Below, piece by piece: positions 35,304-42,774 of a DNA stretch of 64,000 bases. The notes below the pieces were generated by a model. The model did no database searches. It had not been told where the DNA came from and was given only the letters and a program-made list of their open reading frames with translations. Every line of letters starts with the position of its first letter. Position 1 is the first letter of the stretch. A program made the translations under genes and the position numbers. Source of the stretch: Paenibacillus naphthalenovorans (GTDB lineage: Bacteria > Bacillota > Bacilli > Paenibacillales > NBRC-103111); NCBI RefSeq assembly GCF_900099895.1, contig NZ_FNDY01000005.1:1-64000 (forward strand), read 5' to 3'.

Positions 35304-35963
35304 TCATTCACTATGCCAGAGCGGTACCGTCTCGTTCTGCCCGGTGGTAAGGTCAATATGCAACGGCAGCCGTATATCTTCAAGCGGGTACGTATGGTCT
35401 CCCCACTGAACCAAGACTTGCTTCAGCACAATCTCCTCAATTCTGGATACGAGAACCTGATCCTCTTCAATAAAGGGGGCCACCGCCAGCCTTTGATGGA
35501 ACTTCCCTTGATGCTGCGCTCCTTCCCATGATGGCCAGTTCAAAGGGTAAGAAGCATTGCCGGCGGTATCGGTATCCTCCGTGCTGTCGGATAAAAACGC
35601 CCGAAACGACAAAACAGGCGCTTCACGGTCCTTCAAATGTTTGGCGAAGCTTCCTTTAGTCCGCTCAAAGCTGTAGAAAAAATAAACGTGTTCTTTGTTG
35701 TACCAAACCTCGTAAATGGATAAAATCAGGTCCGTTTCAGGTACAGGCATCTCAATCTGATAGCTTCTGGTCAAACCCAGCTCCTCTGCCCTTTTAAGCC
35801 CGGGCGTTTTTTCATATTGATAAGCCTTGACCCGATCCCAGCTGACCGCATGCATGATTCGGGTACTGTCCTTCCTGAACCCTACTCCAATAACTATAAG
35901 AAACAAAGTTAGCGTTACAACGACGGCAATAAAAAGAGGTTTGGGAAAAAATATGGAGTTCAA
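35304..35963 (-). CDS. hypothetical membrane-anchored protein
   Basis: A 219-residue protein with one N-terminal transmembrane helix (about 8-28) and an extracytoplasmic domain. No family recognised. The domain contains many aromatic and acidic residues, and the gene is transcribed in the same direction as the hydrolase, 44 nt upstream of it. The 160-nt spacer upstream (35964-36125) is AT-rich with no identified promoter. Confidence 0.6.
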   Translation of the reverse strand: MNSIFFPKPLFIAVVVTLTLFLIVIGVGFRKDSTRIMHAVSWDRVKAYQYEKTPGLKRAEELGLTRSYQIEMPVPETDLILSIYEVWYNKEHVYFFYSFERTKGSFAKHLKDREAPVLSFRAFLSDSTEDTDTAGNASYPLNWPSWEGAQHQGKFHQRLAVAPFIEEDQVLVSRIEEIVLKQVLVQWGDHTYPLEDIRLPLHIDLTTGQNETVPLWHSE

Positions 35964-36125
35964 CTCATCACCTACATTTCTAAAAAAAGAAAATAATACC
36001 TTTTTATACGAAAAAAGCGCTTACAAGTTGCGGTTTGAACTTAATATACACAGAATATCCAAATTTTCGATATCCGGAATTCATAAAACAATGGCCGGCT
36101 CCTTGAAGGGATACCGGCTGTTTAT

Positions 36126-36758
36126 TTAGTCTGCCGCTGAGCCTCCAATAGAGCCGTCAGGATAAACGATATAGCTTGACACGCTGCCGGTTCCGTTGCC
36201 GGATACAGCAGTGCTCCACAGTTCATACCGGTCGACTTGACCGCTGGAATTCCAATTGATAAACAGCTGTGCTTCGAGGTCCCCCCGGCGTATTCCCTCT
36301 ACATCGGCGTTCAATCCTCCGTACAGGTAGTCCGCTTGAGCTCCAAAATCATAACGCCACACTTGCTGCTTCGAGCTTTCGATCAAAGTCATAAAAGACG
36401 GATCGCCAAGCACCGCTTTTACTTCTTTTTGATCCATTCCGCGTTCCAGGCGATACTTGACCGCCCAGATTTTATGCTGTGCTTCATCCGCGTCCTTCGG
36501 CTCCGAAACAACAGAAACCATACCTGCTTTCGCATCATAGACAGCCCCTGCGCCGAGATTTTCAGCTACGAACCTAAGCGGCACATACGTATGTCCTTCA
36601 TAGTTCAATGCAGAGAAACGGGAGCCTAATTCCTTGCTCGCGCCGTTAAATTGAAATTTGACAGGAAACAGCAGCGCCTGAATTTCACTGGATGCGTTAA
36701 TGGTAGCAGAAGTAGCCAGAGCGGCCCCGCAAACCAGTCCCATGATAAATTTCTTCAT
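36126..36758 (-). CDS. secreted copper-amine-oxidase N-terminal-like domain protein
   Basis: A 210-residue exported protein: signal peptide (MKKFIMGLVCGAALATSATINA), then a Cu_amine_oxidN1-type domain (about 30-85) with NYEGHTYVPLRFVAENLGA, the stalk-like domain common in Paenibacillus secreted proteins, then an SmpA/OmlA-like segment (about 95-190; RGMDQKEVKAVLGDPS ... WRYDFG). The first domain does not bind copper in such proteins; the role is probably in the envelope. ATG at 36758 has GAGGAGG. Confidence 0.8.
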   Translation of the reverse strand: MKKFIMGLVCGAALATSATINASSEIQALLFPVKFQFNGASKELGSRFSALNYEGHTYVPLRFVAENLGAGAVYDAKAGMVSVVSEPKDADEAQHKIWAVKYRLERGMDQKEVKAVLGDPSFMTLIESSKQQVWRYDFGAQADYLYGGLNADVEGIRRGDLEAQLFINWNSSGQVDRYELWSTAVSGNGTGSVSSYIVYPDGSIGGSAAD

Positions 36759-36852
36759 AAAAAAACCTCCTCGGGTGCTATCCTCCTCATCCTCTTCCTC
36801 TATCATACTAGGTTTAGAGCCCGAGAATCATAGAAAGTTTTATCACCAAAGG

Positions 36853-36882
36853 CAAAAAAAGACTCCCCAGACGGGAAAGTCT
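36853..36882 (-). terminator. terminator of the DUF2325 gene
   Basis: Minus strand AGACTTTCCC pairs with GGGGAGTCT across a short loop, followed by TTTTTTT, 54 nt after the DUF2325 stop. Confidence 0.75.
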
Positions 36883-36936
36883 CCGTTTCTCTTCCTATCC
36901 TCCGCCGCTTTCACCAGCGGAGTATATTCCGGATGT

Positions 36937-37260
36937 TTACGAAAGCACGTCCTTCCTGTCATTCAACCATTCGCAGGTATCCGCACATGCACACAATGCT
37001 TTTTTGACCGAACACCACGACCGCTTGGCATAATAGATCGGCACTTCCTGCTCTTTAGCCTGCTGTTTAATCGCTTTTGTCAAATTATGATTGACGTAAT
37101 CGGTGAGCACCAGCACTGCATCAACCTTGTCCGGTATGCCCTTTCGTACCATTTGACACTTGCGACCCGACATATGCATGACTTCATCAAACCCAAGACC
37201 GGCCAAATGCTCGGGCATATTGCCCAAATGATCGGCTCCTACGACCAAAATCGATGCCAT
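36937..37260 (-). CDS. DUF2325 domain protein under Fur-type control
   Basis: A 107-residue cytoplasmic protein: an N-terminal Rossmann-like strand-helix (SILVVGADHLGN) and the segment DAVLVLTDYVNHNLTKAIKQQAKEQEVPIYYAKRS of DUF2325, and five Cys in total (one in GRKCQMV and four in SWCSVKKALCACADTC). Function unknown. The ATG at 37260 has AAAGGAG 9 nt upstream; a start seven codons earlier is less likely. The promoter (37366-37394) overlaps two Fur-box-like sites, so expression should rise under iron limitation. It diverges from the transposase-like gene. Confidence 0.82.
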   Translation of the reverse strand: MASILVVGADHLGNMPEHLAGLGFDEVMHMSGRKCQMVRKGIPDKVDAVLVLTDYVNHNLTKAIKQQAKEQEVPIYYAKRSWCSVKKALCACADTCEWLNDRKDVLS

Positions 37261-37333
37261 GTTAACGTTCTCCTTTACCAAATAGTTTTAGGGGATGAAC
37301 TTAGCTGTTCTATGTATACCAAAGTTGTTTTAT

Positions 37334-37352
37334 GATAATGATTCTCAATATC
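37334..37352. promoter_or_regulatory. Fur box 1 of the DUF2325 gene
   Basis: GATAATGATTCTCAATATC matches 16 of 19 positions of the classical Fur consensus GATAATGATAATCATTATC. It covers the region just downstream of the predicted transcription start. Confidence 0.7.
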
Positions 37353-37361
37353 ATCTATGTT

Positions 37362-37380
37362 ATTAATGATAATTGTTCTC
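37362..37380. promoter_or_regulatory. Fur box 2 of the DUF2325 gene
   Basis: ATTAATGATAATTGTTCTC matches about 14 of 19 Fur consensus positions and covers the -10 element and part of the spacer of the DUF2325 promoter. Confidence 0.6.
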
Positions 37381-37394
37381 AGTCTTATTGTCAA
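37366..37394 (-). promoter_or_regulatory. sigma-A promoter of the DUF2325 gene
   Basis: Minus-strand TTGACA (37394-37389), 17-nt spacer, TATCAT (37371-37366). A strong promoter whose -10 is covered by Fur box 2. Confidence 0.75.
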
Positions 37395-37500
37395 CTTTTT
37401 TGGGAAATATGTGGTCCCTTTTGAACGCTTATAGCCACTATCCCCAAAGCTCAGTATGGTATTCAAATGACATTTCGGATCGAAACGGCAAAATTCACAC

Positions 37501-37529
37501 TTGAAATCAGAACATATGTTTGGTAATAT
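37501..37529 (+). promoter_or_regulatory. promoter of the transposase-like gene
   Basis: TTGAAA (37501-37506), 17-nt spacer, TAATAT (37524-37529). A LexA-like box fills the spacer and another begins at about +1, an arrangement suited to repression. Confidence 0.55.
37509..37522. promoter_or_regulatory. LexA-like box 1
   Basis: AGAACATATGTTTG matches 12 of 14 positions of the Bacillus SOS (Din) box CGAACRNRYGTTYC; the two outermost bases differ. Confidence 0.55.
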
Positions 37530-37536
37530 TATATTA

Positions 37537-37550
37537 CGAACATACGTTTC
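37537..37550. promoter_or_regulatory. LexA-like box 2
   Basis: CGAACATACGTTTC is a perfect match to the Bacillus SOS box CGAACRNRYGTTYC. It lies 35 nt upstream of the ATG of the transposase-like gene, at the predicted transcription start. Confidence 0.65.
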
Positions 37551-37584
37551 TGTTAAGGGTGGGTTTCGTTTGGAGTATAGGGCC

Positions 37585-38451
37585 ATGACTTGGGAAGAAT
37601 TTTGTCAATATTTCAATACGGAGGAGGCTTGCGCCGATGCCTTGTATCAATTCAAGTGGCCCAACGGGTTCTCCTGCGCCCGCTGTGGACATCACCTTGC
37701 CTCTACAATCGTCACCCGCAGGCTGCCGCTCTATGAGTGCCGCCATTGTCACTACCAATCATCTCTTACCTCGGGAACGATTATGGAAGGAAGCCGCACT
37801 CATCTGCGCAAATGGTTTATGGCCTTCTTTCTCATCTCACGGACCGAGTGCGGCACGAATGCCGTCGAGCTAAGCCGTGTGATCGGTGTTACTTACAAAA
37901 CAGCCTGGTTAATCCTGAGAAAGATCCGTCATGTCATCAGTGAGGCCGATGGCCGCTCCCTTCTATCAGGCATCGTTCGGGTTAACGGATCCGTTTACGG
38001 ACGACCTCACAATCCCAGCTGGTATCACCATCCACAAGAACATCCGCTGCTGATCGGCGCATCGATGGACGAGCAGGGAGAGCCTATCTGCATCAAAATG
38101 AAGCTTGTCTCCGAGGAATACAGAAGGGAGCGGCTGATCCTTCGTTCCGCTGAACAGAATTTTATTGAACAGCATATAGAACCTCGGACAAAAGATGTCC
38201 AAACCGTCACAAGCCGCTGGAGTCACAAACGCTTCCAACGGCTGCTGCGCGTCTCCGCCGCGGCTAGCAAATGGATCAACTCCACCTTTCATGGAATTGG
38301 CTCCAAACATCTTCAAGCTTATCTGGACGAATTTTGTTATCGTCTGAATCTCTCCCTTCAAAGAACGCCGATATTCCACCACCTGACGCACCTATGCGCC
38401 AAATCAGAGAAAGTTACCTATTCGATGTTAAAGGGTACCGTAACCAGATGA
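37585..38451 (+). CDS. IS1595-type transposase homologue lacking the DDE residues
   Basis: A 288-residue protein with the IS1595 layout: N-terminal MTWEEFCQYFNTEEACA motif, zinc ribbon C31xxC34...C52xxC55, helix-turn-helix-like VIGVTYKTAWLILRKIR (about 100-116) and the C-terminal KHLQAYLDEFCYRLN block. The catalytic acids are gone: the DE of the VEVDETYIGG motif is NG (VRVN134GSVYG), the D of the TDEW motif is S210 (TSRW), and the segment that carries the Glu is shortened. The frame is intact and no terminal inverted repeats were seen, so it looks domesticated. ATG 37585 with GGAG upstream; TTG 37570 is possible. Confidence 0.82.
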   Translation: MTWEEFCQYFNTEEACADALYQFKWPNGFSCARCGHHLASTIVTRRLPLYECRHCHYQSSLTSGTIMEGSRTHLRKWFMAFFLISRTECGTNAVELSRVIGVTYKTAWLILRKIRHVISEADGRSLLSGIVRVNGSVYGRPHNPSWYHHPQEHPLLIGASMDEQGEPICIKMKLVSEEYRRERLILRSAEQNFIEQHIEPRTKDVQTVTSRWSHKRFQRLLRVSAAASKWINSTFHGIGSKHLQAYLDEFCYRLNLSLQRTPIFHHLTHLCAKSEKVTYSMLKGTVTR

Positions 38452-38920
38452 ACTTTATCCTTTACGTCGGCCGCACTTTTCACAAAGGCTCGTACTGGAA
38501 CCAACCCATTAACCCCATAGCTATATTATTTCTCATTCGGTGAATCCGGATTCTTCGTGTAATGACAGACATGAAATCAAATTTGGCTGAAGCTATGCTG
38601 CTGCCGGCACCTTGCACATTATATTTGGCTGAAGCTATGCTGCTGCCGCATCTTGCACATCTTATATGCTGATCATCCTTCCAACTCAGGGTTGATACGT
38701 CGTATCTTTGGTGTTGAAAACTCTTGATTCGAGAGCAGCACGTCTGCAGTTCCCTCCTATTCACACCCCGTACGTCTATTAGTCGATAATCCATCCATTT
38801 CGATTCGGCAATTGGGCTGGCGGAAATATCATCTGAGCCGAGGGGATAGTGGCCATAAGGAGTTATTAAACATACGGAACAAGAGAACCGTCCGACAAAG
38901 CAAAGCAACGCACCTATGGA
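38452..38920. other. gene-free stretch after the transposase-like gene
   Basis: About 470 bp without a supported gene. It contains a tandem 42-bp repeat (38581-38664), a short palindrome GATACGTCGTATC (38694-38706), and otherwise unstructured sequence. No ribosome site with a credible frame was found. It could hold remnants of a former element, but no terminal repeat was identified. Confidence 0.6.
38581..38664. repeat. tandem direct repeat, two copies of 42 bp
   Basis: ATTTGGCTGAAGCTATGCTG begins at 38581 and again at 38623; both copies continue CTGCCG and end with CTTGCACAT. Only a few bases differ. Each copy includes the small inverted motif AGCTATGCT. Location is non-coding. Confidence 0.85.
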
Positions 38921-38969
38921 ATAAAAAAGCTTTGGACAAGGTTGGATTTCTCCTCTCGCCCAAAGCTTT
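38921..38969 (-). terminator. terminator of the CNNM/CorC-type gene
   Basis: AAAGCTTTGG (38926-38935) and CCAAAGCTTT (38960-38969) form a perfect 10-bp stem; on the minus strand the stem is followed by TTTTTATT. It starts 3 nt after the gene's stop codon. Confidence 0.8.
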
Positions 38970-38971
38970 CT

Positions 38972-40312
38972 TTACATGTTTACCGGTTCTTCACGGCCTT
39001 CGTTGGAATCTGCCTCCGCATCCTGCGGCCCGTGCTTCACAACCTCCAATTTACGAATCCGGTGCTCTTCTTTTTCACGAATGATAAAGGTCAGATTCTC
39101 GTATTTCCACTCCCGGCCTTTTTCCAAATCCGGATTTTGCCGGTATAACCAACCGCCGATCGTATCCAGTTCTTCGCTGGTAATATCCGTATTCAGTAGA
39201 TCGTTCAGGTGAGTCAATGTCACCTTGCCGTCTACGATCAGGTGGCCTTCGCCAAGCTTCTCCACTTCCAACTGCTCTTCTGCATCGAACTCGTCCCGGA
39301 TCTCCCCGACGATTTCCTCCAATACGTCTTCGATGGTGACCATGCCGGATGTGCCGCCGAATTCGTCTACCAGGATGGCGATATGCGCGCGCTCCTGCTG
39401 CATCTTTTTCAAAAGTGTTTTGACCGGCATCACTTCCGAGACCGTCATCACCGGATGAATCAGTTCGGATAGCTCGATTCCAGGTTCGTCATCTCGACGC
39501 AGAAAATATTCTTTTGTGTTGATCATCCCGACCACGTGGTCCTTGCTTTCTTTGACTACCGGAAAACGGGTGTATTTTTCTTCTTTAATGATGCGGAGGT
39601 TCTCTTCCGGCGTGTTGTTTAGATACAGACATACCATATCCGTCCGGGGAACCATAATTTCTTTGGCTAGCAGCTCATCAAAAGCGAAGATCCGGTTCAC
39701 ATAACCGTACTCGGTCATATTGATATTGCCGCTCGTATAGCTTTCGGCCAAAATGATGCGCAGTTCTTCTTCCGTATGTGCTTCCTCATGCTCTTTAGCG
39801 GGCCGCATACCAAAAAGTCTTACCAATGCGTTCGCCGAGCCATTTAAAACCCAGATAAACGGATACATTACTTTATAAAAGAAAATAATCGGTTTTGCCG
39901 TGATGATGCTAATCCATTCGGCCTTCTGAATGGCTACCGATTTCGGGGCTAGCTCACCGAGCACCACATGAAGATAAGTGATGGATATGAAGGCAATTCC
40001 GAAAGAAAGAATAGTGACAAGCTCACCCGGCAGCTGGAACCGCTCAAACACCGGATGGAGTATTTCCTCCACTGTCGGCTCTCCTAACCAGCCCAGTCCT
40101 AAAGCTGTAATGGTAATCCCCAGCTGACAGGCGGACAAATAGCCGTCCAGATTGCTGGTGACCTGTTTCACAGCAAGCGCATTTTTGCGGCCCTCCATCA
40201 CCATCTGATCTACCCGGCTGGGCCGGAGTTTAACGATGGCGAATTCCGTAGCTACAAAAAATGCCGTAGCCACAATGAGCACTGCGACCATAAACAAATT
40301 TAAGGCGTACAT
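38972..40312 (-). CDS. CNNM/CorC-type membrane protein with CBS pair (hemolysin C family)
   Basis: A 446-residue protein: DUF21/CNNM transmembrane domain (about 1-195) with ATEFAIVKLRPSR and LGELAPKSVAI, a CBS pair (about 215-335; MVPRTDMV, RFPVVKE, VMPVKTLLKKM, ILVDEFGGTSGMVTIEDVLEEIVGEI) and a CorC_HlyC C-terminal domain (about 350-430). Members of this family transport or regulate Mg2+ or other divalent cations. The ATG at 40312 has AAGGAGAATC; earlier codons are unlikely. It diverges from the DUF1836 gene and has a palindromic operator at its start site. Confidence 0.92.
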   Translation of the reverse strand: MYALNLFMVAVLIVATAFFVATEFAIVKLRPSRVDQMVMEGRKNALAVKQVTSNLDGYLSACQLGITITALGLGWLGEPTVEEILHPVFERFQLPGELVTILSFGIAFISITYLHVVLGELAPKSVAIQKAEWISIITAKPIIFFYKVMYPFIWVLNGSANALVRLFGMRPAKEHEEAHTEEELRIILAESYTSGNINMTEYGYVNRIFAFDELLAKEIMVPRTDMVCLYLNNTPEENLRIIKEEKYTRFPVVKESKDHVVGMINTKEYFLRRDDEPGIELSELIHPVMTVSEVMPVKTLLKKMQQERAHIAILVDEFGGTSGMVTIEDVLEEIVGEIRDEFDAEEQLEVEKLGEGHLIVDGKVTLTHLNDLLNTDITSEELDTIGGWLYRQNPDLEKGREWKYENLTFIIREKEEHRIRKLEVVKHGPQDAEADSNEGREEPVNM

Positions 40313-40363
40313 CTGATTCTCCTTATTTATTAGGATTTTGTGATTTATGAACACCAACATATA

Positions 40364-40379
40364 AAGTTCTTATGAACTT
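40364..40379. promoter_or_regulatory. palindromic operator at the CNNM/CorC promoter
   Basis: AAGTTCTTATGAACTT: perfect 6-bp arms AAGTTC/GAACTT around TTAT. It directly abuts the -10 of the minus-strand promoter, overlapping the expected start site. The same motif occurs at 40529-40542 at the divergent promoter. Confidence 0.65.
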
Positions 40380-40409
40380 ATCATAGACCTTTTCGTAAGA
40401 AAACTGCAA
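40380..40409 (-). promoter_or_regulatory. promoter of the CNNM/CorC gene
   Basis: Minus-strand TTGCAG (40409-40404), 18-nt spacer, TATGAT (40385-40380), 68 nt upstream of the ATG. Confidence 0.6.
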
Positions 40410-40498
40410 AGTCCGTATTTGATCATTTTTGCTTAAATTAAAGCAATTTATGCTTAATTGACACCTGTGCATGTGGTATTCTTTTCTTCTTGGGGGCT

Positions 40499-40527
40499 TT
40501 GACTTTTTTACGAAATAATCATATGAT
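40499..40527 (+). promoter_or_regulatory. promoter of the DUF1836 gene
   Basis: TTGACT (40499-40504), 17-nt spacer, TATGAT (40522-40527), 41 nt upstream of the ATG, immediately followed by the palindromic operator. Confidence 0.65.
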
Positions 40528-40528
40528 G

Positions 40529-40542
40529 AGTTCATATGAACT
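40529..40542. promoter_or_regulatory. palindromic operator at the DUF1836 promoter
   Basis: AGTTCATATGAACT is a perfect 14-bp palindrome one base after the -10, equivalent in sequence and position to the site at 40364-40379 on the divergent side. Confidence 0.65.
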
Positions 40543-40567
40543 TCAAAATCGAGAAGGAAGAAACCCG

Positions 40568-41347
40568 ATGGAATTGTTCTATTTGACGAGAAAACAAATG
40601 GCCGCTCTCTTAATGTCATTGCAAGGAATAAGCTGCAAGACGCCTCTGGCCGTCCTGCAGGAAGCATGGGCCAAATCGCATAGGGCCGAAATTCAAGGCG
40701 GCAAATCGTTCGGCGCCTTTATTTCCACGTCACTCCCCCCGATTTTTGAAAAAATCATCAAAACAAAAGTTCAAAATGACGGATTTTCTCTGACGGAAAT
40801 CGTTTCGCTGGGCAATCAGATCGAATATACTCATTTTTCTATCACCACGGTACAAAATTGGGTGAAACGGGATTTTAAAGATTTAATCGGTTCTCCGCAG
40901 GTAGGAAAAAAGTATTCGATCAAGCAAACCGCCGTTCTGTTCATTATTGATGATTTGAAAGCGACTCTGGATTTCGAATCCATCCGCAAGCTGTTGACGC
41001 TGCTGTTTCAAAGCCCGGATGAAGACTCCGACGATTTGATCAGCCCGCTCCAATTATATGCTTTGTATTCCTCAATCTTTGAGGAAATGGATCAGAACAA
41101 CGATCAGGTATTGGATCTCTCCGGACATGACATCGGCAGACGCAACCACGATCATATGCTGGAACAGCTTATTAAGCAAAGGGCGGACGATTTCACGGAC
41201 TCGCTTGATGGGCTAAGCGAAGAACAAAAGGAAGCCGTGAGCAATACGATCTTTATTGCCATGGTTTCCGTACAAACCACCTATTTTCAATCGCTGGCCA
41301 GGCGCTTCTTGAACGCTACCTTATTCCTGCAGAATCTGCAATCGTAA
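40568..41347 (+). CDS. DUF1836 domain protein, probable transcriptional regulator
   Basis: A 259-residue cytoplasmic protein. DUF1836 covers about residues 50-160: SFGAFISTSLPPIFEKIIKTK, LTEIVSLGNQIEYTHFSITTVQNWVKRDFKDLIGSP cut by the turn, then KKYSIKQTAVLFIIDDLK. The TTVQNWVKR segment looks like a MerR-type recognition helix. The C-terminal half is helical and unassigned. Two matching operators at its own and the divergent promoter suggest autoregulation. Start at 40568 has GAAGGAAGAAA. Target gene is probably the CNNM/CorC-type transporter. Confidence 0.83.
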   Translation: MELFYLTRKQMAALLMSLQGISCKTPLAVLQEAWAKSHRAEIQGGKSFGAFISTSLPPIFEKIIKTKVQNDGFSLTEIVSLGNQIEYTHFSITTVQNWVKRDFKDLIGSPQVGKKYSIKQTAVLFIIDDLKATLDFESIRKLLTLLFQSPDEDSDDLISPLQLYALYSSIFEEMDQNNDQVLDLSGHDIGRRNHDHMLEQLIKQRADDFTDSLDGLSEEQKEAVSNTIFIAMVSVQTTYFQSLARRFLNATLFLQNLQS

Positions 41348-41357
41348 GTTAAAAGAA

Positions 41358-41421
41358 AAGCCGCAAGCTTTCCGGCCCCGCTCATCCACGGCCCCAAAAG
41401 CTTACGGCTTGTTTGTTTTTT
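41358..41421 (+). terminator. terminator of the DUF1836 gene
   Basis: AAGCCGCAAGCTTT (41358-41371) pairs with AAAAGCTTACGGCTT (41396-41410) with one mismatch, plus GGCCCC-type inner bases; GTTTGTTTTTT follows. The structure may also serve the convergent uppP gene. Confidence 0.75.
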
Positions 41422-42219
41422 CTACATAAACAAGACATAAATGAAAATAGCGGCTAACACAAAACGATAATAAGCAAACCACGACAGCTTAAGGCGTTTG
41501 ATCAGATTCAGAAAGGTTACTACCGCAATCATAGCGACGACGAATGCGGATACCAAACCTGTAATAAACAATCCCATGTCTTCCACAGATAAGTACTCAC
41601 GGCTCTTGTATAAGTCAAGAATCGTCGCCGCGAACATGATCGGCACAGAAACGATAAAGGTAAATTCCGCCGCGGCTTTCTGGCTCGTACCCAGCAGCAT
41701 CCCTCCGGATATGGTCGAGCCTGACCTTGAGAATCCGGGCCACAAGGCAAGGCATTGAAATACTCCGATACCGAACGCTTGTTTATACGAAATGTCGTCC
41801 ATGGTTTCGGCCGTTACCTTTCTCCTGGATTTTTCAGCCACAATCATCAGAATGCCTCCGGCCACCAAACCTACCAATACCGTTTCCGGTCCGAACAAGT
41901 ATGTCTTGATCAAGCTATGCAAAGCAAGACCAATCACAACCGCCGGAGCCATCGCAAGGGCAACATGAACAATATTGGCACGGCGTTCCTGCATGTAGCC
42001 CGGCTTGAAGTGCAGCATACCCAAAAAACGGCGCCAGTATAATACAAACACGGCCAATACCGCTCCAAGCTGTATGACGATTTCAAACGTTTTGGCCTTC
42101 TCACCCTCAAATCCTAGCAAATGTGCCGTAAGAATCATATGTCCGGTAGACGATACAGGCAAAAATTCCGTCAGGCCCTCCACAATTCCCATAATGATGG
42201 CGATCAGTATGTCACTCAA
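41422..42219 (-). CDS. uppP: undecaprenyl-diphosphatase
   Basis: Integral membrane phosphatase (BacA/UppP family) of 265 residues that recycles undecaprenyl diphosphate to the monophosphate carrier for cell-wall synthesis and gives bacitracin resistance. Both signature motifs are present: [14 protein letters not shown] near the N-terminus and [13 protein letters not shown] in the middle; about eight hydrophobic segments. The ATG at 42219 is preceded by a GAGA-type site rather than a strong AGGAGG. Monocistronic between two convergent or divergent genes. Confidence 0.95.
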   Translation of the reverse strand: MSDILIAIIMGIVEGLTEFLPVSSTGHMILTAHLLGFEGEKAKTFEIVIQLGAVLAVFVLYWRRFLGMLHFKPGYMQERRANIVHVALAMAPAVVIGLALHSLIKTYLFGPETVLVGLVAGGILMIVAEKSRRKVTAETMDDISYKQAFGIGVFQCLALWPGFSRSGSTISGGMLLGTSQKAAAEFTFIVSVPIMFAATILDLYKSREYLSVEDMGLFITGLVSAFVVAMIAVVTFLNLIKRLKLSWFAYYRFVLAAIFIYVLFM

Positions 42220-42411
42220 TGCTCTCCCTCTCTCCTGTCTCTAGTTACCTCCATACACATTATAGTTGATGTTTATGGAAAGTTAAAAGCAAAATAAGGA
42301 ATTTACATGTAAAAAGGCAGTATGCTTTCAGGTGTTTGACCAATGCATCGGAAGGCCGATACGCATAAGGTAAAACAGTTCCCATCCGCTTGTTAAAGGA
42401 GAAATTTGATT

Positions 42412-42747
42412 ATGGCCTACCGGATCATCGTCGACCTGTCCGACCGTCGGCTGCACCTGTTGGAAGACAATACCGTCATCCATTCCTATCCTATCGCAAT
42501 CGGGAAAATGCTGACGCAAACTCCTGTCGGAGAATATACGATCGTAAACAAAGCCCCGAACCCGGGCGGTCCGTTTGGCGTGTTCTGGATGGGCTTATCA
42601 AGGCCCCATTACGGCATTCACGGCACCGACAATCCTGCGTCCATCGGCCAATCCGTCTCAAAAGGATGCATTCGCATGCATAATGCCGACGTTCTCGCTT
42701 TATCCAGGCTCGTTCCAATCGGGACGCGCGTCACCATAAGAGAATAA
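42412..42747 (+). CDS. L,D-transpeptidase catalytic domain protein
   Basis: A 111-residue protein consisting only of a YkuD-type L,D-transpeptidase domain: [27 protein letters not shown], then [11 protein letters not shown] and the catalytic SKGCIRMHN. No signal peptide, LysM or membrane segment is present, so it may be exported by another route or, as with YkuD-type spore proteins, act in the mother cell or spore. ATG 42412 has AAAGGAG 10 nt upstream; a TTG two codons earlier would be too close. It converges on the eight-gene vWA operon. Confidence 0.87.
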   Translation: MAYRIIVDLSDRRLHLLEDNTVIHSYPIAIGKMLTQTPVGEYTIVNKAPNPGGPFGVFWMGLSRPHYGIHGTDNPASIGQSVSKGCIRMHNADVLALSRLVPIGTRVTIRE

Positions 42748-42774
42748 CCGGTCTCTGCCGCTCCCTTAGGGTTT

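Noticed and set aside
37275-37586. Minus-strand frame of about 100 codons covering the Fur and LexA sites
   Set aside because: It starts inside the transposase-like gene's leader and overlaps the operator region; no ribosome site and no similarity.
37400-38700. A complete insertion sequence
   Set aside because: No terminal inverted repeats or target duplications flank the IS1595-type gene, and its catalytic residues are lost.
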